A DNA stretch of 64,000 bases from Vesta saturnalis. Its lineage: Eukaryota > Arthropoda > Insecta > Coleoptera > Lampyridae. Made by a program: the position numbers and the translations under genes. This document shows, one piece after another, positions 35,015-45,959 of this stretch; within the stretch, counting starts at the first letter, position 1; the number at the start of each line of letters is the position of its first letter. The stretch lies in contig JARFJB010001947.1 in assembly GCA_036346205.1 (NCBI GenBank), positions 992,001 to 1,056,000 on the forward strand. Reading direction: 5' to 3'. The notes beneath the pieces were generated by a model. It saw only the letters and a program-made list of their open reading frames with translations, was not told where the DNA came from and did no database searches.

Positions 35015-36432
35015 ATGTCTTTCAGAATAGATGTTGATCGTTTGACGAAGGATGAGCTGGAGCATGAATTGAATGTTAGAGGTATATCCGAAACGGGTAA
35101 TGTTGATAAATTGCGTAAGTGTTTGCGAGGTGTCTTCACTTTAGAGAAATCTGGCCAATCATTTACTTTTGAGTCTTTAGATTCCCAAGTAGAATTAGCT
35201 ACGTGTGAGAAAAAGATTGCCGAAATCAAAGTGTCAGTTGAAGGAGAACTTAATCCTGCTAATACTAAAAAGATTGAAACTAAATTAGCTCATGTCTATT
35301 CACGATTAAATAGAATTTCTAGCGATGTTGAGGCAACAAAAATTAAGAAGTCTCAATTAATATCTGGTTTATTGCAACTTTTAACCGATTTTACGAGTAA
35401 AGTTTCTTCTGATCTACCATTAAGAGCGTTATCTCCACCACTCTACCTGTGTTTTTCTCTCAGCTACCTACCTCTGCTCAAGTTCCTAGCGCTGATTTGT
35501 CTACGGTAGTACTGTTTGTAAGTCGGTGCCTGTGTACAAATGGAATCTAAACTTTTCAGGATGTGTGAAATATGGTTTAAGTATAAATGCTTTCCTCGAA
35601 CGTGTGGAAGATTTATGCAAGTCGAGAAGTATTACTAAAGTTCAATTGTTTGATTCGGCTATTGAATTATTTGAGGGCGAAGCTTTGTTGTGGTATAAGA
35701 TGATAAGTACACAAGTATCTGATTGGGATAGTTTGGTACGTCGTATGAAAGAAGAATATCTGCCTTCTTATACGGGTGACTTGTTGTGGGAGCAAATTCT
35801 CAAGCGAACACAAGCTCTGACGAATCTATAGGTATTTATGTCGCGACGATGAACACCTTGTTCGATCGCATGCCTGTTCCAGTTTCTGATGAGTTACGCC
35901 TTAAAGTTCTAAAATCTCGTATCTTACCCTTTTATCAAGAACGCTTAAGCTTAATGGATATCGATACCTCTTTCGATTTGATAGATTTATGTCGTAAGTT
36001 GAAGCCACTAAGGTTTCGGTCGGTGCCTATAAACTCCACTCAGGGAGATCTATCCTTGGAACCTGATTTAGCTTATCAGTCCGGGAAAAAGTTCACTCGT
36101 TTGTCTGCCGTTGAGTGTTCTCCTCTGTTGATGTCGAACCTTCTACGTCGCGTGCCATATCTTCTTCTGTAGCATCCGTTGGTAATACATGTTGGAATTG
36201 TCATAAAGTAGGGCATTTGTATTCTCAATGTCCTGAGCCTTGTCAAGTTATGAGTTACCGGTGTGGTAAAGCGATTCACCGTCGAACTTGCCCAAAGTGT
36301 TCTTGGTCGGAAACGGTCGACGGCCAACCGTTAAGTCGAGCTGTTGCCCTGTTTCGTCACAAATCTCGACTATCGAAATTAGTGGTTCTACCGCATCCGA
36401 TGAGAAACTCCGACGAAATCAATTTTAATTGA
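35015..36432 (+). pseudogene. Gag (SAP-like N-terminus, capsid, zinc knuckle), frameshifted
   Basis: The ATG at 35015 opens MSFRIDVDRLTKDELEHEL. Residues 10-38 fit a SAP DNA-binding motif (LTKDELEHEL...VRG...TGNVDKLRKCLR). After a break near 35.5 kb, capsid-type blocks follow: INAFLERVEDLCKS, ALLWYKMISTQ, WDSLVRRMKEEYLP, then in another frame SIGIYVATMNTLFDRMP. The nucleocapsid has CWNCHKVGHLYSQC (C-x2-C-x4-H-x4-C, 36190-36231) and a second knuckle, SYRCGKAIHRRTCPKC, whose first Cys is Ser. Gag would form the particle and bind RNA. Four frames are used, so no full Gag can be made. Confidence 0.85.
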
Positions 36433-36459
36433 TTTCATTTAGCTCATGCTGAGGGCGAT

Positions 36460-36785
36460 CAGCGCCCGTATCTTTTGTTGACGTTTTAGGTTGCAGTATT
36501 TACGGACTTCTAGATTCCGGTGCTTCACGAACTGTAGTTGGGCCCCAAGGTTGGAATTTTTTGAAAAATTTAGGTCTCGAGTTAGACTACAGCGATATGC
36601 CTATAATTACTGTGGCTAACGGTCAGAGTTGCAAATCCTTAGGTATCGTTAACGTGCCCTTTACTTTAGAGGGGCGTTGTATTTTACTAAAGGTTGTGGT
36701 TATACCGGAGTTATCCGTTCCTTTAATTTTAGGGTTAGACTTTTGGAGATCTGTGGGTGTTGTACCGAATTTAAAACATGATTCT
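36460..36785 (+). pseudogene. Aspartic protease domain
   Basis: In frame, GLLDSGASRTVVG gives the DSGA catalytic motif near 36508-36546. Then follow MPIITVANGQ, a flap-like region, and VPLILGLDFWRSVGVV, the conserved ILGxDF end. It is joined to the RT by another frame change. It would cut Gag-Pol. The domain itself looks intact, but upstream and downstream frames are broken. Confidence 0.8.
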
Positions 36786-37760
36786 TGAAATTTTACCAAA
36801 TCTGTTAGTTTCTTGTGTTGGCGCTATTGAAAGCCAATCTGACCTCATGGATGGTCAGGATCTATTATTAAAGACTCTCTTAGACTCGAAATTTGTCCTA
36901 ATGGGTGATAAGTTAGGTTTCGCTTCAGTTGTTGAACATGACATTATTTCGGACTCTGAACCGATAAAACAACGCTACTATCCCGTCTCTCCGGCAAAAC
37001 AAACTATTATCGACGCCGAATTGCAAAAAATGTTAGACCAAGGCGTTATTGAACCATCTACCTCATCGTGGAGTAGTCCAATTTTGCTAGTACCAAAACA
37101 TGACGGTATTATCGCTTTTGTGTTGACTATCGCAAATTAAATCAGGTCACGAAGAAAGACGCGTATCCGATTCCTTATATATCAGAAATTCTAGATCGTT
37201 TACGCGATGCTAAGTATTTGAGTTCCCTTGACATCCGTTCTGCCTATTGGCAAGTTGGCTTAAAACAGTCTGCTCGGGAATTCACCGCTTATGTTGTGGA
37301 TAAGAATGGACTTAGGGTTGATCCTGATAAGGTGCAAGCCATTCTCAACGTTAGGGTGCCGAAGAATGCAGTTGAAGTGAGACGCTTTATTGGTATGGCT
37401 AGTTTGTATCGCCGTTTTTGTAAAGATTTTTCGTCAGTAATTTCTCCTCTTACCGAACTCACTAAGAAAAATAAATCTTGGTGCTGGACGAATGCCTGTG
37501 AGGAATCCTTCCAAACCATCAAGGAGATGTTGGTTACCGCTCCTATTCTAACTTGTCCCGATTTTACGCGACCCTTTGTCCTCCAGACAGATGCCTCTGC
37601 GTACGGAATTGGTGCCGTACTTACCCAACAGTTTGACGACGGCGAAAAAGTGATCTGTTATCTTTCTCGATCTTTGACCAAAACCGAACGTAAATTTACT
37701 ACGACGGAGCGTGAATGTTTAGCTGTATTGTTTTCCGTGGAGAAACTTAGACACTATCTG
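36786..37760 (+). pseudogene. Reverse transcriptase lacking the YxDD region, and RNase H start
   Basis: The first blocks are QRYYPVSPAKQ and DQGVIEPSTSSWSSPILLV. A 1-nt loss near 37110 changes frame before CVDYRKLNQ. LSSLDIRSAYWQVGL has the motif-A Asp. FTAYVV (about 37299) then passes directly into DKNGLRVDPDKV, so the usual segment with the QF-x-RMPFGL and Y-x-DD boxes is missing in a clean in-frame deletion. After that come RRFIGMASLYRRFCKDF and, in RNase H, FVLQTDASAYGIGAVL (catalytic Asp), LSRSLTKTERKFTTTE and KLRHY, where the second insertion begins. Confidence 0.85.
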
Positions 37761-40348
37761 TCAGGTTGCGATGACGCACCCTGTATGTAGGATGTTATAA
37801 TGACTTGTATGACGTGTTTTGAGTACGAGTGTATTGAGTTTGAACAAAAAAAAAAAAATTTTTTTTGTATATGCATAAAGTATGTGGGTGTATGATACGC
37901 CACTGGAAATGTAGGAGAAATACAATTCAGTATGTAGATACGTGTATTTGAATATTATAGAGACTTTAGTGTTGGAATAAATAGATTCTGGTGAATGTAA
38001 ATGTGAAAAGAAATTTGTTGATGGGACGATAATGCTTTCCACTGTATCGCTACTGTTTTGCTGCTGTTAGAAATGGAATGTTTGAAGATAAGATGAGTAA
38101 TCTTGGTCAGAAAATGTGAAGAATAAGTGTAAAATGTTTTAGAAAATATGTAGAGAAAGATTGGGTATGTTTAAGTGTTAATTTCCGAAGGGTTTTGTAA
38201 TGTTGTGCAATTGTTTTGAGAATAAATGTATGTATATGGAATTTGAGACCTTAGACTGTACTTATTTTTGCAAATGTTGCGGAAGCAGATCGAGCGCAGG
38301 TTGGAGATAAAGGTTAAAAGTTGTGTAATGGTCCAGAGTGGCTCCTGAATGAATGTAATGACGAAAAATGATTTCTTCATGAAGTAATTGTAAAATTTGT
38401 AAGTAAGAACAAATATGGCGATGTATTGTAATTACACGCGTGCTTGCATAGAGGGTAGCATCTGTTGGAACTATGACATTTTGAATGAATACTATTGGAG
38501 AATATAACGCGGAAGGAAGACATGTTTAAAGATGGATGACTGAAGTTATAAATAGGAAAGTCAGGATTGACGGAGTCAGTTGCTTGTTCATTTTTGGCTG
38601 TTGCTGTGGTGAAGGTTGGCGGAAGACGCGCGAAGGTTGTGTGATAGAATGGGATGATGTTGGAGGATATTTGTGAATTTTAATGAGGCAGTAATTGTTT
38701 AAACAACTGCGTAACCCGAACCGGGGATGAATCGTAAAAGACATTCATAAATAAAACAATAATTAAAATTGAGATTGAAGATAAAATTAGTTTGTGTTTT
38801 TTTCTTCAAGAAAATAATAAGTGCGTAAGCAGATTTATAAAAGATAACAGCTGTTATGTTAAAGTGTTAAGTGCAGCGCGTGTTCTTGTACCGACATTCA
38901 GCTAAAAGTATTTATGAGACCACCTGTTAAGTGAACGAAGTGTTCGTTGTATATTAAGTCAATGTTTAAGTAACGTTATATGACATTGAAAGTCTATTTG
39001 TATAAGGGACTAAATTGGTATAAAGGCTGCTAGAAATTTTAAGAGGCAACCAAACTTATACATCTTATTACGTGTTATTAGACTATTCGTGAGTGCACAG
39101 AAAGGAATAAGTGTTTGTGGAATTGTGAAGCCTTTGTAATGTGCTTCATGCAATTTAAGGATTACATATGGACTGCAAATTATTGATTTATGGAAGAAAG
39201 AAAATCCAAGGATTAATGGACAATTTTTTAAGTAAGAAATTAGATTTAAGAATTTTTAAGAACTCATTTAAGCCCGATTATCTTTTCGGTTAGTTTACTT
39301 GCGTATTGTGGTTTAAATTATTAAATAGTTTGGAAAGGAAGAGATAATCGTTCTTGAGTCTTATTATATGGTTTGTTTTAGTAGTAAGAATGCGAAGTGG
39401 TATTGGTGGTTTAACTTTCAACCACGCTGATGCAATTTATGTAAATATTTGTGTTTTTGTTTTATTTTATGCAGGACAATATATATGTATTTATCGTTAT
39501 ATTTTTATTCTGTTGTTTATTTAGCCAGGTATGAAACACAGTTGTAACATTTACTTAATTGGTGATCTTGTTTTGACAATTTTAAAAGTAAGCTTTGCAT
39601 ATTTTTGGATTTTAAGATCAATGAACAACCTGAAAGGATATATTAGCCAGGTTGATTGCAAAATTTTCATGTTAGTTTCATTAGAGCAATGCACAATTAA
39701 CGGATCAGCTGTTAGTTCACATTTCATTAAGTATAACTATAAAAGTTGGAGTTTTGAAATCTTAAATTTTTATGAATGTCAATACGATTCAGAAGTGGTA
39801 TAAAAAGTAAATTAAATTTAAAAGATATCGTTCATGTTAAGAATTTTAAAAATTAATTACCGATCTTTGATGAAGAATAGTTTATTCATTAATAAGTAGA
39901 AAATATAACTGTTGGTTACGTGAATGAATTTGAGTGATCAATTTTATTTTGGAAGTTTTGGTATACGAGGTGTATTCAAAAAGTTTTTAATAACCTGGGT
40001 AGTACTAAATTTATTTGAGTTTGAGTTGAATTGTTTTGGACGAGTGTTTGTTTTAGAACCTTCGTATAGGAGTTTACCGAGTAAGCACAATCCTACTTTC
40101 CACAATCAAGTAGGGTTAATTAACATCCAGCTTAAGACAATTATATTAGCAAAGTTTCGATTGTGGTGGCGCCTAGAGACATATTTTCCCGGACTGAGCT
40201 GTTTGAATGTAGGTGTAAGGTGTTTGAGCATATTAATCATTCATTTTACTTATTATTTCGACCACGCCCATCTCCCTGTCAGCTGGCTTGGCAACCCGCT
40301 TACATTAGTAAGCATGCACGACGCCTAGTGCGGTTTGGACGTGTAACA
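37760..40348. mobile_element. 2.6-kb insertion with TG...CA ends inside RNase H, probably a solo LTR
   Basis: It begins TGTCAGGTTGCG and ends GACGTGTAACA. TATC flanks it on both sides (37756-37759 and 40349-40352). With one TATC the RNase H reading continues in frame (KLRHY then LEGVHFTIVTDHH), proof that this is an insertion. No protein-coding capacity is recognised and no internal LTR pair is obvious. The short ORFs in it have no motifs. Size, ends and 4-bp duplication match the other insertion at 30382, but the sequences are not obviously the same family. Confidence 0.8.
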
Positions 40349-40352
40349 TATC

Positions 40353-40945
40353 TTGAGGGCGTACATTTCACGATTGTTACCGATCACCATTCATTGCTGT
40401 GGCTTGATAATTTAAAAGATCCTACTGGACGTTTAGGCCGTTGGGCTTTACGTTTACAACTATTCGATTACGAAATTTTACACAAGAAGGGCAAAGAGCA
40501 TGTTGTGCCTGATTTTCTGTCTCGTTCCGTACCAGAAATCTCGCCAATCTCGATTATCGATAATATAAATCCCGATCGTTGGTATTCAAAAATGTGTCGT
40601 TTAGTTAAAGCAAATCCCTTGAGATATCCTCAGTGGCGTGTTGAGTACAACTCGTTGTTTAAGTATGTTAAGTGTAAATATCCCGAACTTCGTGAAATCC
40701 AAGATGTATGGAAATTAGTTGTACCAAAACGCGAACGTAACAATATCTTGCGCCAGTGTCATGACTACGTCTGATTGCCACCCTGGCGTGTTTAAAACTT
40801 ATGAACGTCTTGAAGCTAAATATTATTGGCCAAAAATGAGGGCCGATGTAACTCGTCACGTAGGCCATTGTACTATTGCTTGCAAACGAAAGTTCCTAGT
40901 CAAGACCAGCAAGGTCTCATGGGAAAACGTCCGGATGTAACGAAA
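40353..40945 (+). pseudogene. RNase H end and integrase zinc-finger domain
   Basis: RNase H continues FTIVTDHHSLLWL and then KKGKEHVVPDFLSRSV, the standard end of the domain. The integrase N-terminal region follows: VWKLVVPKRERNNILRQCH, then a frameshift near 40770 within the HHCC finger, then HPGVFKTYERLEAKYYWPKM and GHCTIACKRK. In the last block the expected C-x2-C appears as C-x3-C. It would position element DNA ends for integration. Confidence 0.85.
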
Positions 40946-40954
40946 CCATAGCGT

Positions 40955-41782
40955 ATGATTTGCGTTGATCTATGTGGACCGTTACCTCGTTCATCTCAGG
41001 GTTATACCTACATTCTAGTAATTTCCGATTATTTTAGTAAGTACGTTTTATTCTTCCCGCTTCGAGCAGCTACTGCTACGTTTATTGTACGTTTAATAGA
41101 AGACCAGGTAATTTTAGTTTATGGTTGTCCCGAATTTATAGTTTGCGATAATGGAACGCAGTTCAAGTCTCCTGAGTTTACTTCGTTGTGTAGTAATTAT
41201 AAAATAAAAATTTTGTACAATGCTGTGTATCATCCCCAGAATAATCCAGTCGTAAGGGTTAATCCTGTATTAAAGACCATGTTGTCCGCTTACGTTACGG
41301 AAAACCACCGCAAATGGGACCGCCTTTTGCTTAAGGTTGCTTGTGCAATTCGCACGTCGACCCATGAAACTATCGGAGTAACGCCTTTCTTTGCTAATTT
41401 TGGTAGAGAGCATATCTTTTCTGGAGATGAATATAAGCCACATAATATCGAACCACCCAATTCCGTTGAGACCTATAAACTCCCTATACCTACCGTCCAA
41501 AACTTTGACAAGCTATTTAGCGATATCCGCAAACGACTTGCCGCCGCTCATGTTAGAGCGAAACATCATTATGATCTTCGTCGACGTCCCGTCGAATATA
41601 CTGTAGGGCAGCACGTTTATCACCGTAATTTTGCGCTATCGGATGCCACAAAACATTTTACGGCTAAATTAGCACCCAAATTTATTGGCCCATTTGTAAT
41701 TTCACGTAAATTATCAACTTTGGCATATGAACTTACCGACGGAAATGGAATCCTAAAGGTATCTGGTATGTTAAGGATCTAA
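40955..41782 (+). pseudogene. Integrase core and GPY/F-like C-terminus, catalytic Glu lost
   Basis: A 275-codon open frame with ICVDLCGPLPRSSQGYTYI (first Asp), CDNGTQFKSPEF (second Asp) and NNPVVRVNPVLKTML. The last is the position of the catalytic Glu (NPxERVNRxLKTML), and here the codon is GTA for valine. It continues GVTPFFANFGREH and ends with KLAPKFIGPFVISRKLS, the GPY/F module. The frame has no early stop, so the substitution is a clean inactivating change. Coding stops at TAA near 41782, shortly before a KLHPTDD-like remnant in another frame. Confidence 0.9.
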
Positions 41783-42570
41783 AACTACATCCTACTGATG
41801 ACCTGTGAGCTTTCGATTGATGTACCGTTACGTTAGTGCTTTGATTACCGGATCTCGTCTACGGCTTGCGAAATATTTCATATATTGTTTACTGATTTCT
41901 CCGTTACAGTATCGTCCATTAGTTTTAAGTTTGAATATTTTCCGATACTATCGACGTTCCATAGTTTTAGCTTAGTTGTAAGAACACAACTGGTGAAGTT
42001 GGATTAATAGGAAGTTGATAGAATTGTTCAACTCTCTTTATGCGATTATAGGTCGTACCGTATCGACATTGTTTTGAGTCTGAGTGTAGACCAGTATCTT
42101 ATCGTGAGGGTTGATCTCGTTTATGACGGATTAATTGAGAATAGCCGTCTTGCTTAATTTTCTTTTGTAATAGGAGAACCTCTGTATTGTTAGGTTGGAT
42201 GGTTGGGTGTGTTGCAGCACTTTTGCTCTAGTACGGCTTCACTATACTAGAACACGAAGAACTTCACCTTGTTCCCTTTACGTTATGTTTCACGTTTTGC
42301 CTTCCCGTAGAACGCTCTTTTAGGGTTCTATAAGTTTTACTGCTCGTCTCTTGTGCTGTGTTACTTTGTTTCGTCCCTTGCGCATTTTAGTCGCTACCTT
42401 TCGTTTCTTTTCATATGGGAAACAATGTTAAGGGTTTGTGTCCTGGGGGTAGCCCCAAATTTCCCGTCACTCCTTCCGTTTTGTTTCGTTTTGCATTACT
42501 AGTTTCATTCCGTTTTGCCGCTTGACATCGTGTGAAGAATTCGTGTAAATTTACGGAAATTTTCACTTCT
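41783..42570 (+). other. Gypsy internal 3' region without an env gene
   Basis: No open frame or envelope-like sequence is visible. It is pyrimidine-rich toward the end, and the purine tract GAGGGGAGAG lies at 42577-42586, directly before the 3' LTR. Confidence 0.6.
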
Positions 42571-42576
42571 CCAACT

Positions 42577-42586
42577 GAGGGGAGAG
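42577..42586 (+). promoter_or_regulatory. Polypurine tract
   Basis: GAGGGGAGAG sits one base before the 3' LTR start at 42588, the standard site of plus-strand priming in LTR elements. Confidence 0.8.
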
Positions 42587-42587
42587 T

Positions 42588-44470
42588 TGTTACGTTTTAA
42601 ATTACCACATAAACACACATTCAAAATATAAATTATAATTTTAAATAGTTAGTAGCATCATCTTATGGAGAAACAAATCATTAAGAAAAATCAGATTTCT
42701 ACTTCAATGAACTATACAGGTTTCTGTAATTAAATAAAGGAATCTGCATCATTTAACATTCATTCCACCACTTCACAAATTTAAACATTATCTACTGATA
42801 ATAAAAATTTTGAATAGTTTTGTGACCTTTTATCTTTTCTTCCTTCGTCGGCCATCTTGAGATTTTCTATAAAATTTTTGTTAACAAGGTGTATTGGGCA
42901 ATTAACCAGTGAATCGTTACCTTTTTTATATAAGGGATCAAGTCCATACACTCATTACACGATTTGGAAGATTACCGTTCAATAATTTGATTAAATTTCA
43001 ATTCGTGCACTCCTTAGGAGGATAAAAAAAGAAAGTTAACAATATCCTATATCAGCTTCTATCTCTGAAACCCTTCGAAGAAGGTAAATTTTTTTATGTT
43101 ATCTGATTTGTTTACTGACCATTTCTCCTACAGGGTTTCTTTTCCTTATCGAGTTTTATTATTAATCGCAAATTGCAATCACAAACTCAATATCGAGTTA
43201 CAATTTCGGTGCGAGCTGGTTATTCCAGAATTGTACGAGCACTCGTTATTGAGGTCATTCAGAGACTTGGAAGACCGGTAGAAGTGTTACCAAGCGCAAC
43301 AGTTGTGCAGGTTAGTGTCGTAATCAGGGAAGTACAATCAGTGCCTTTATTGTGTGTAAGGTCTATTGTCGTTACATGCTGCAATAAGGAATAAATGTTT
43401 ACCGATAAATGGTTGATTCATACTTACATTATCGTCTGAGTACTGCTTTCATTCAATGCAAGCATTATTAGTGGCCGTCAATATTTTAAATTCAAAATTA
43501 GAATCCTTTCGTCGAGAATTATAAGTGTGAAACTGTTTCTGTCATACCTACATCAAGCTGTGCAACTCAAATTTCACTCAGTTTTAGTAAAGCAAACAAA
43601 AAAACCCAGTGATACAGCAAAATTTGTAAGCTAAATTAAGATTTCATGCAGTTTAATGAACAAAACAAAGCAGTTAAACCCTTTAACCAGCACCGTTTTA
43701 TTATTTTATTGTAGTCATAATAATAATTGTGGTATAAAACAAAATAAAAGGTTAGCAATGTTGTCTGCAATATAAGATTTAAAAGCAGTGTTGCCGGATT
43801 GTAAAGTTTAATTATTAATTAAAGATCTCGCAAGTTATTTTGCAGAATCGATTATAGTAACGTAAATAAAGCGAGAAGTTGCAGATAGCATCCATTTTAG
43901 TTACAGAAGTCGAGTTGTACGTACAAGGCGGCTGATAAGATATATATGTATATAACAACTAATTTATCTTTGTGTATTTTGTAAAGAATTTTGTATCATT
44001 TGTAATTGACTTTAGCGTGAATTGTCCATGTTGTAAAAATTAAATTGGTTTTGGGGATTACCGGATCTTGGTGTTTGTGTTTATAAATAAATTTAATTGT
44101 CTTAATGGTGTTAAATGATTGTTTAATTATCGGTTTAAGCATTTAAGTTCATATACAGTGCAATCAGTTGCCGATTGACGACAGGTAAGAACAGCTATTG
44201 GGATCGTGAGCTTCGACCTTCAGCCCTTGCTGGCTCAAGGGCGGGCAGTATAATAGTGAGTCAGTGGCGCCTGATTTTAACATTATAAAATTTTCCTTAT
44301 CGAAAGGACCGCACGCCCTCCGACTGCGATCTAGGAGCTAGCGGACAATTCATATCGCCCCACTCTTAGTCTTGTTAAGCCTGCCTGTCTGTGGTTTGTG
44401 TCTCTTGTATAAGACAATATGTACCTTTAAATTAGAGTTAATGCTTAGAGGATTAGAAGTGAACAGTAAA
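42588..44470 (+). repeat. 3' LTR of the gypsy element
   Basis: About 1.88 kb, starting TGTTACGTTTTAAATTACC and lacking the 2.7-kb insertion seen in the 5' copy. It has TATATAA at 42927-42933 and a splice-donor-like CAGGTAAGA with GT at 44185. Differences from the 5' LTR are mainly small deletions. The right edge is placed before a possible ACAT duplication at 44471. Confidence 0.85.
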
Positions 44471-44474
44471 ACAT

Positions 44475-45006
44475 TTTGGTTTGGTTTTTGTTTGGTTAGA
44501 CTTTGAATTTAGAATTTATCTTGGCGGTAATCGAGTTTCTGTTTCTTTTATCCAATTTTCTTGGGTGTATATGTTTGTTTTAGTCGGATTAATGCTTTTA
44601 AAAACTTCTATATTCGTCGTTTTCCTTGATCAGGAGGACGATTTAAGAGGTTTTCGGTTAATGTCTATTGTTTTTGTCAATTGCTCTGTTGGCAGAGTCG
44701 GAGATATTTAGTTCCTGAACATTTGTCAATGTCGTCTTGTGTAATTAAGGTGGTGGTTATCGGAGATCTGTGTTTGGAACGCATTCCAATCTGCATTTTG
44801 AAAGTTCCTGTGTGATGGTTGTTTGCATTTAAGTGCGCGACCTAGAAGTGTTGATTAGGAGAAATCCTGAAATTTATAAAATGATGTTTATTGGCTTATA
44901 TAGTCATACAAACCCACATTGAAGGTCAAATATCACAAACTTATTATAACTTGTATTTGACTTTATGCAGCGTACAGAAACTCGTCTAATATGAAAATTA
45001 AATGTG
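44475..45006 (-). other. Possible LINE continuation, otherwise no gene
   Basis: On the minus strand the first ~20 codons are open in frame with the LINE segment on the other side of the gypsy insertion. Beyond that, stops accumulate and no LINE motif is recognisable. Confidence 0.3.
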
Positions 45007-45318
45007 ATACTTTCACACGCTTTAGTTCATTTCGTTTAGATTGCGTTGCAATAGTATTCGCAAGAACTTCAGTTCAGACAGACGCACATATTGCACTTTG
45101 TTTATTATTATTACTGGTGTTTACTGATAATATCTACACCTATCATTAATCTTGCTGATATTGCATGAAATACTTTCACACGCTTTAGTTCATTGCCTTT
45201 AGATTACGTTGCAATTGTATTCGCAAGAGCATCAGTTCAGACATTGCACTTCCTTTATTATCTTCAGTGGGCGTTTACTGGGAATATCTATTAACTTTCC
45301 TTGCTGATATCATATGAA
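45007..45318. repeat. Tandem duplication of a ~155-bp unit
   Basis: Units at 45007-45169 and 45170-45318 share ATACTTTCACACGCTTTAGT, TTGCAAT-GTATTCGCAAGA and CAGTTCAGACA, with a 14-bp size difference. The start of a third unit follows (ATACTTCCTC). Confidence 0.85.
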
Positions 45319-45658
45319 ATACTTCCTCATACCTAGATTATGCTGTATTCATTAGAGATCGTCACTCTTCGCTTGCATAGGTCAGTTCATTCTACTAACC
45401 ACTTCCACTTGTTAGCAATTTTAATAACGTTAACATATTTACATGTATATAGTGATAAAGTTTTATGTGAATATTCATTAATTACCTAGTAGTCACGATG
45501 GCTTTAACAAGCAAGAAAACTAAACTATGAATGAAAAAAGACAAGTATTTTGTAAGATATTTTGGTACAACCAAATTTTTTCCTATAAGACATCGTGAAC
45601 AGATTAGTTTAATTATTTATCCAAAAAAAAAGATTGTACCACTAACCTAGACAAAAAC

Positions 45659-45955
45659 TTCTTGTTTCCACGGAATGATGCTATTATTATATTTCTAAGA
45701 AATGTTATATATCCCCTGCACGTCATTACTTTTTGACCTTGAAAACTCTATTTTTAGATTTCTAAGAATTGTAATATGATCATGATGATGACCTTATAAT
45801 TTCTATTTTAAGCTTGACATTTCGACTTTGACGCGCTCCACAAATTTAAATTTCCCGCCAAAATTTTGACCTTGAAAGAGCTCCAAAAGCTTTTATTTCT
45901 CACCACCAGAGGGCGAGTGGCCTTGAAGTGGTCCAGAACCGCCCCCTAATCACTA
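45659..45955 (-). repeat. Inverted partner of the 27.8-kb motif-array repeat
   Basis: Reverse-complement relationship to 27771-28072 across nearly the full length. TGACCTTGA occurs at 45734 and 45868 and TGACCTTA at 45789. The downstream (minus) side has no counterpart to the 28106 ORF. Confidence 0.75.
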
Positions 45956-45959
45956 TTAG

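Larger units (their letters stand above)
30300..44470 (+). mobile_element. Ty3/gypsy LTR retrotransposon with two nested insertions
   Basis: It begins TGTTACG at 30300. The LTRs (30300 to about 34891 with an inserted block, and 42588 to about 44470) are near-identical copies apart from small indels. A tRNA-Lys-type primer site follows the 5' LTR and a purine tract (GAGGGGAGAG) precedes the 3' LTR. Between them lie gag, protease, RT, RNase H and integrase in gypsy order. A possible ACAT duplication (30296-30299 and 44471-44474) flanks it. Removing the two insertions of 2678 and 2589 bp leaves about 8.9 kb. Gag-pol has several frameshifts, an RT deletion and a mutated integrase, so it is dead. 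Confidence 0.9.

Noticed and set aside
39531..40160. ORFs inside the 2.6-kb insertion
   Set aside because: No motifs. They lie in a TG...CA non-coding insertion, and the 134-codon frame overlaps the real RNase H continuation in another frame.
41783..42570. Possible env gene of the gypsy element
   Set aside because: No long frame, signal peptide or transmembrane segment between integrase and the 3' LTR.
43096..43394. ORFs inside the gypsy 3' LTR
   Set aside because: The same region in the 5' LTR has indels that break them; LTR sequence, not coding.
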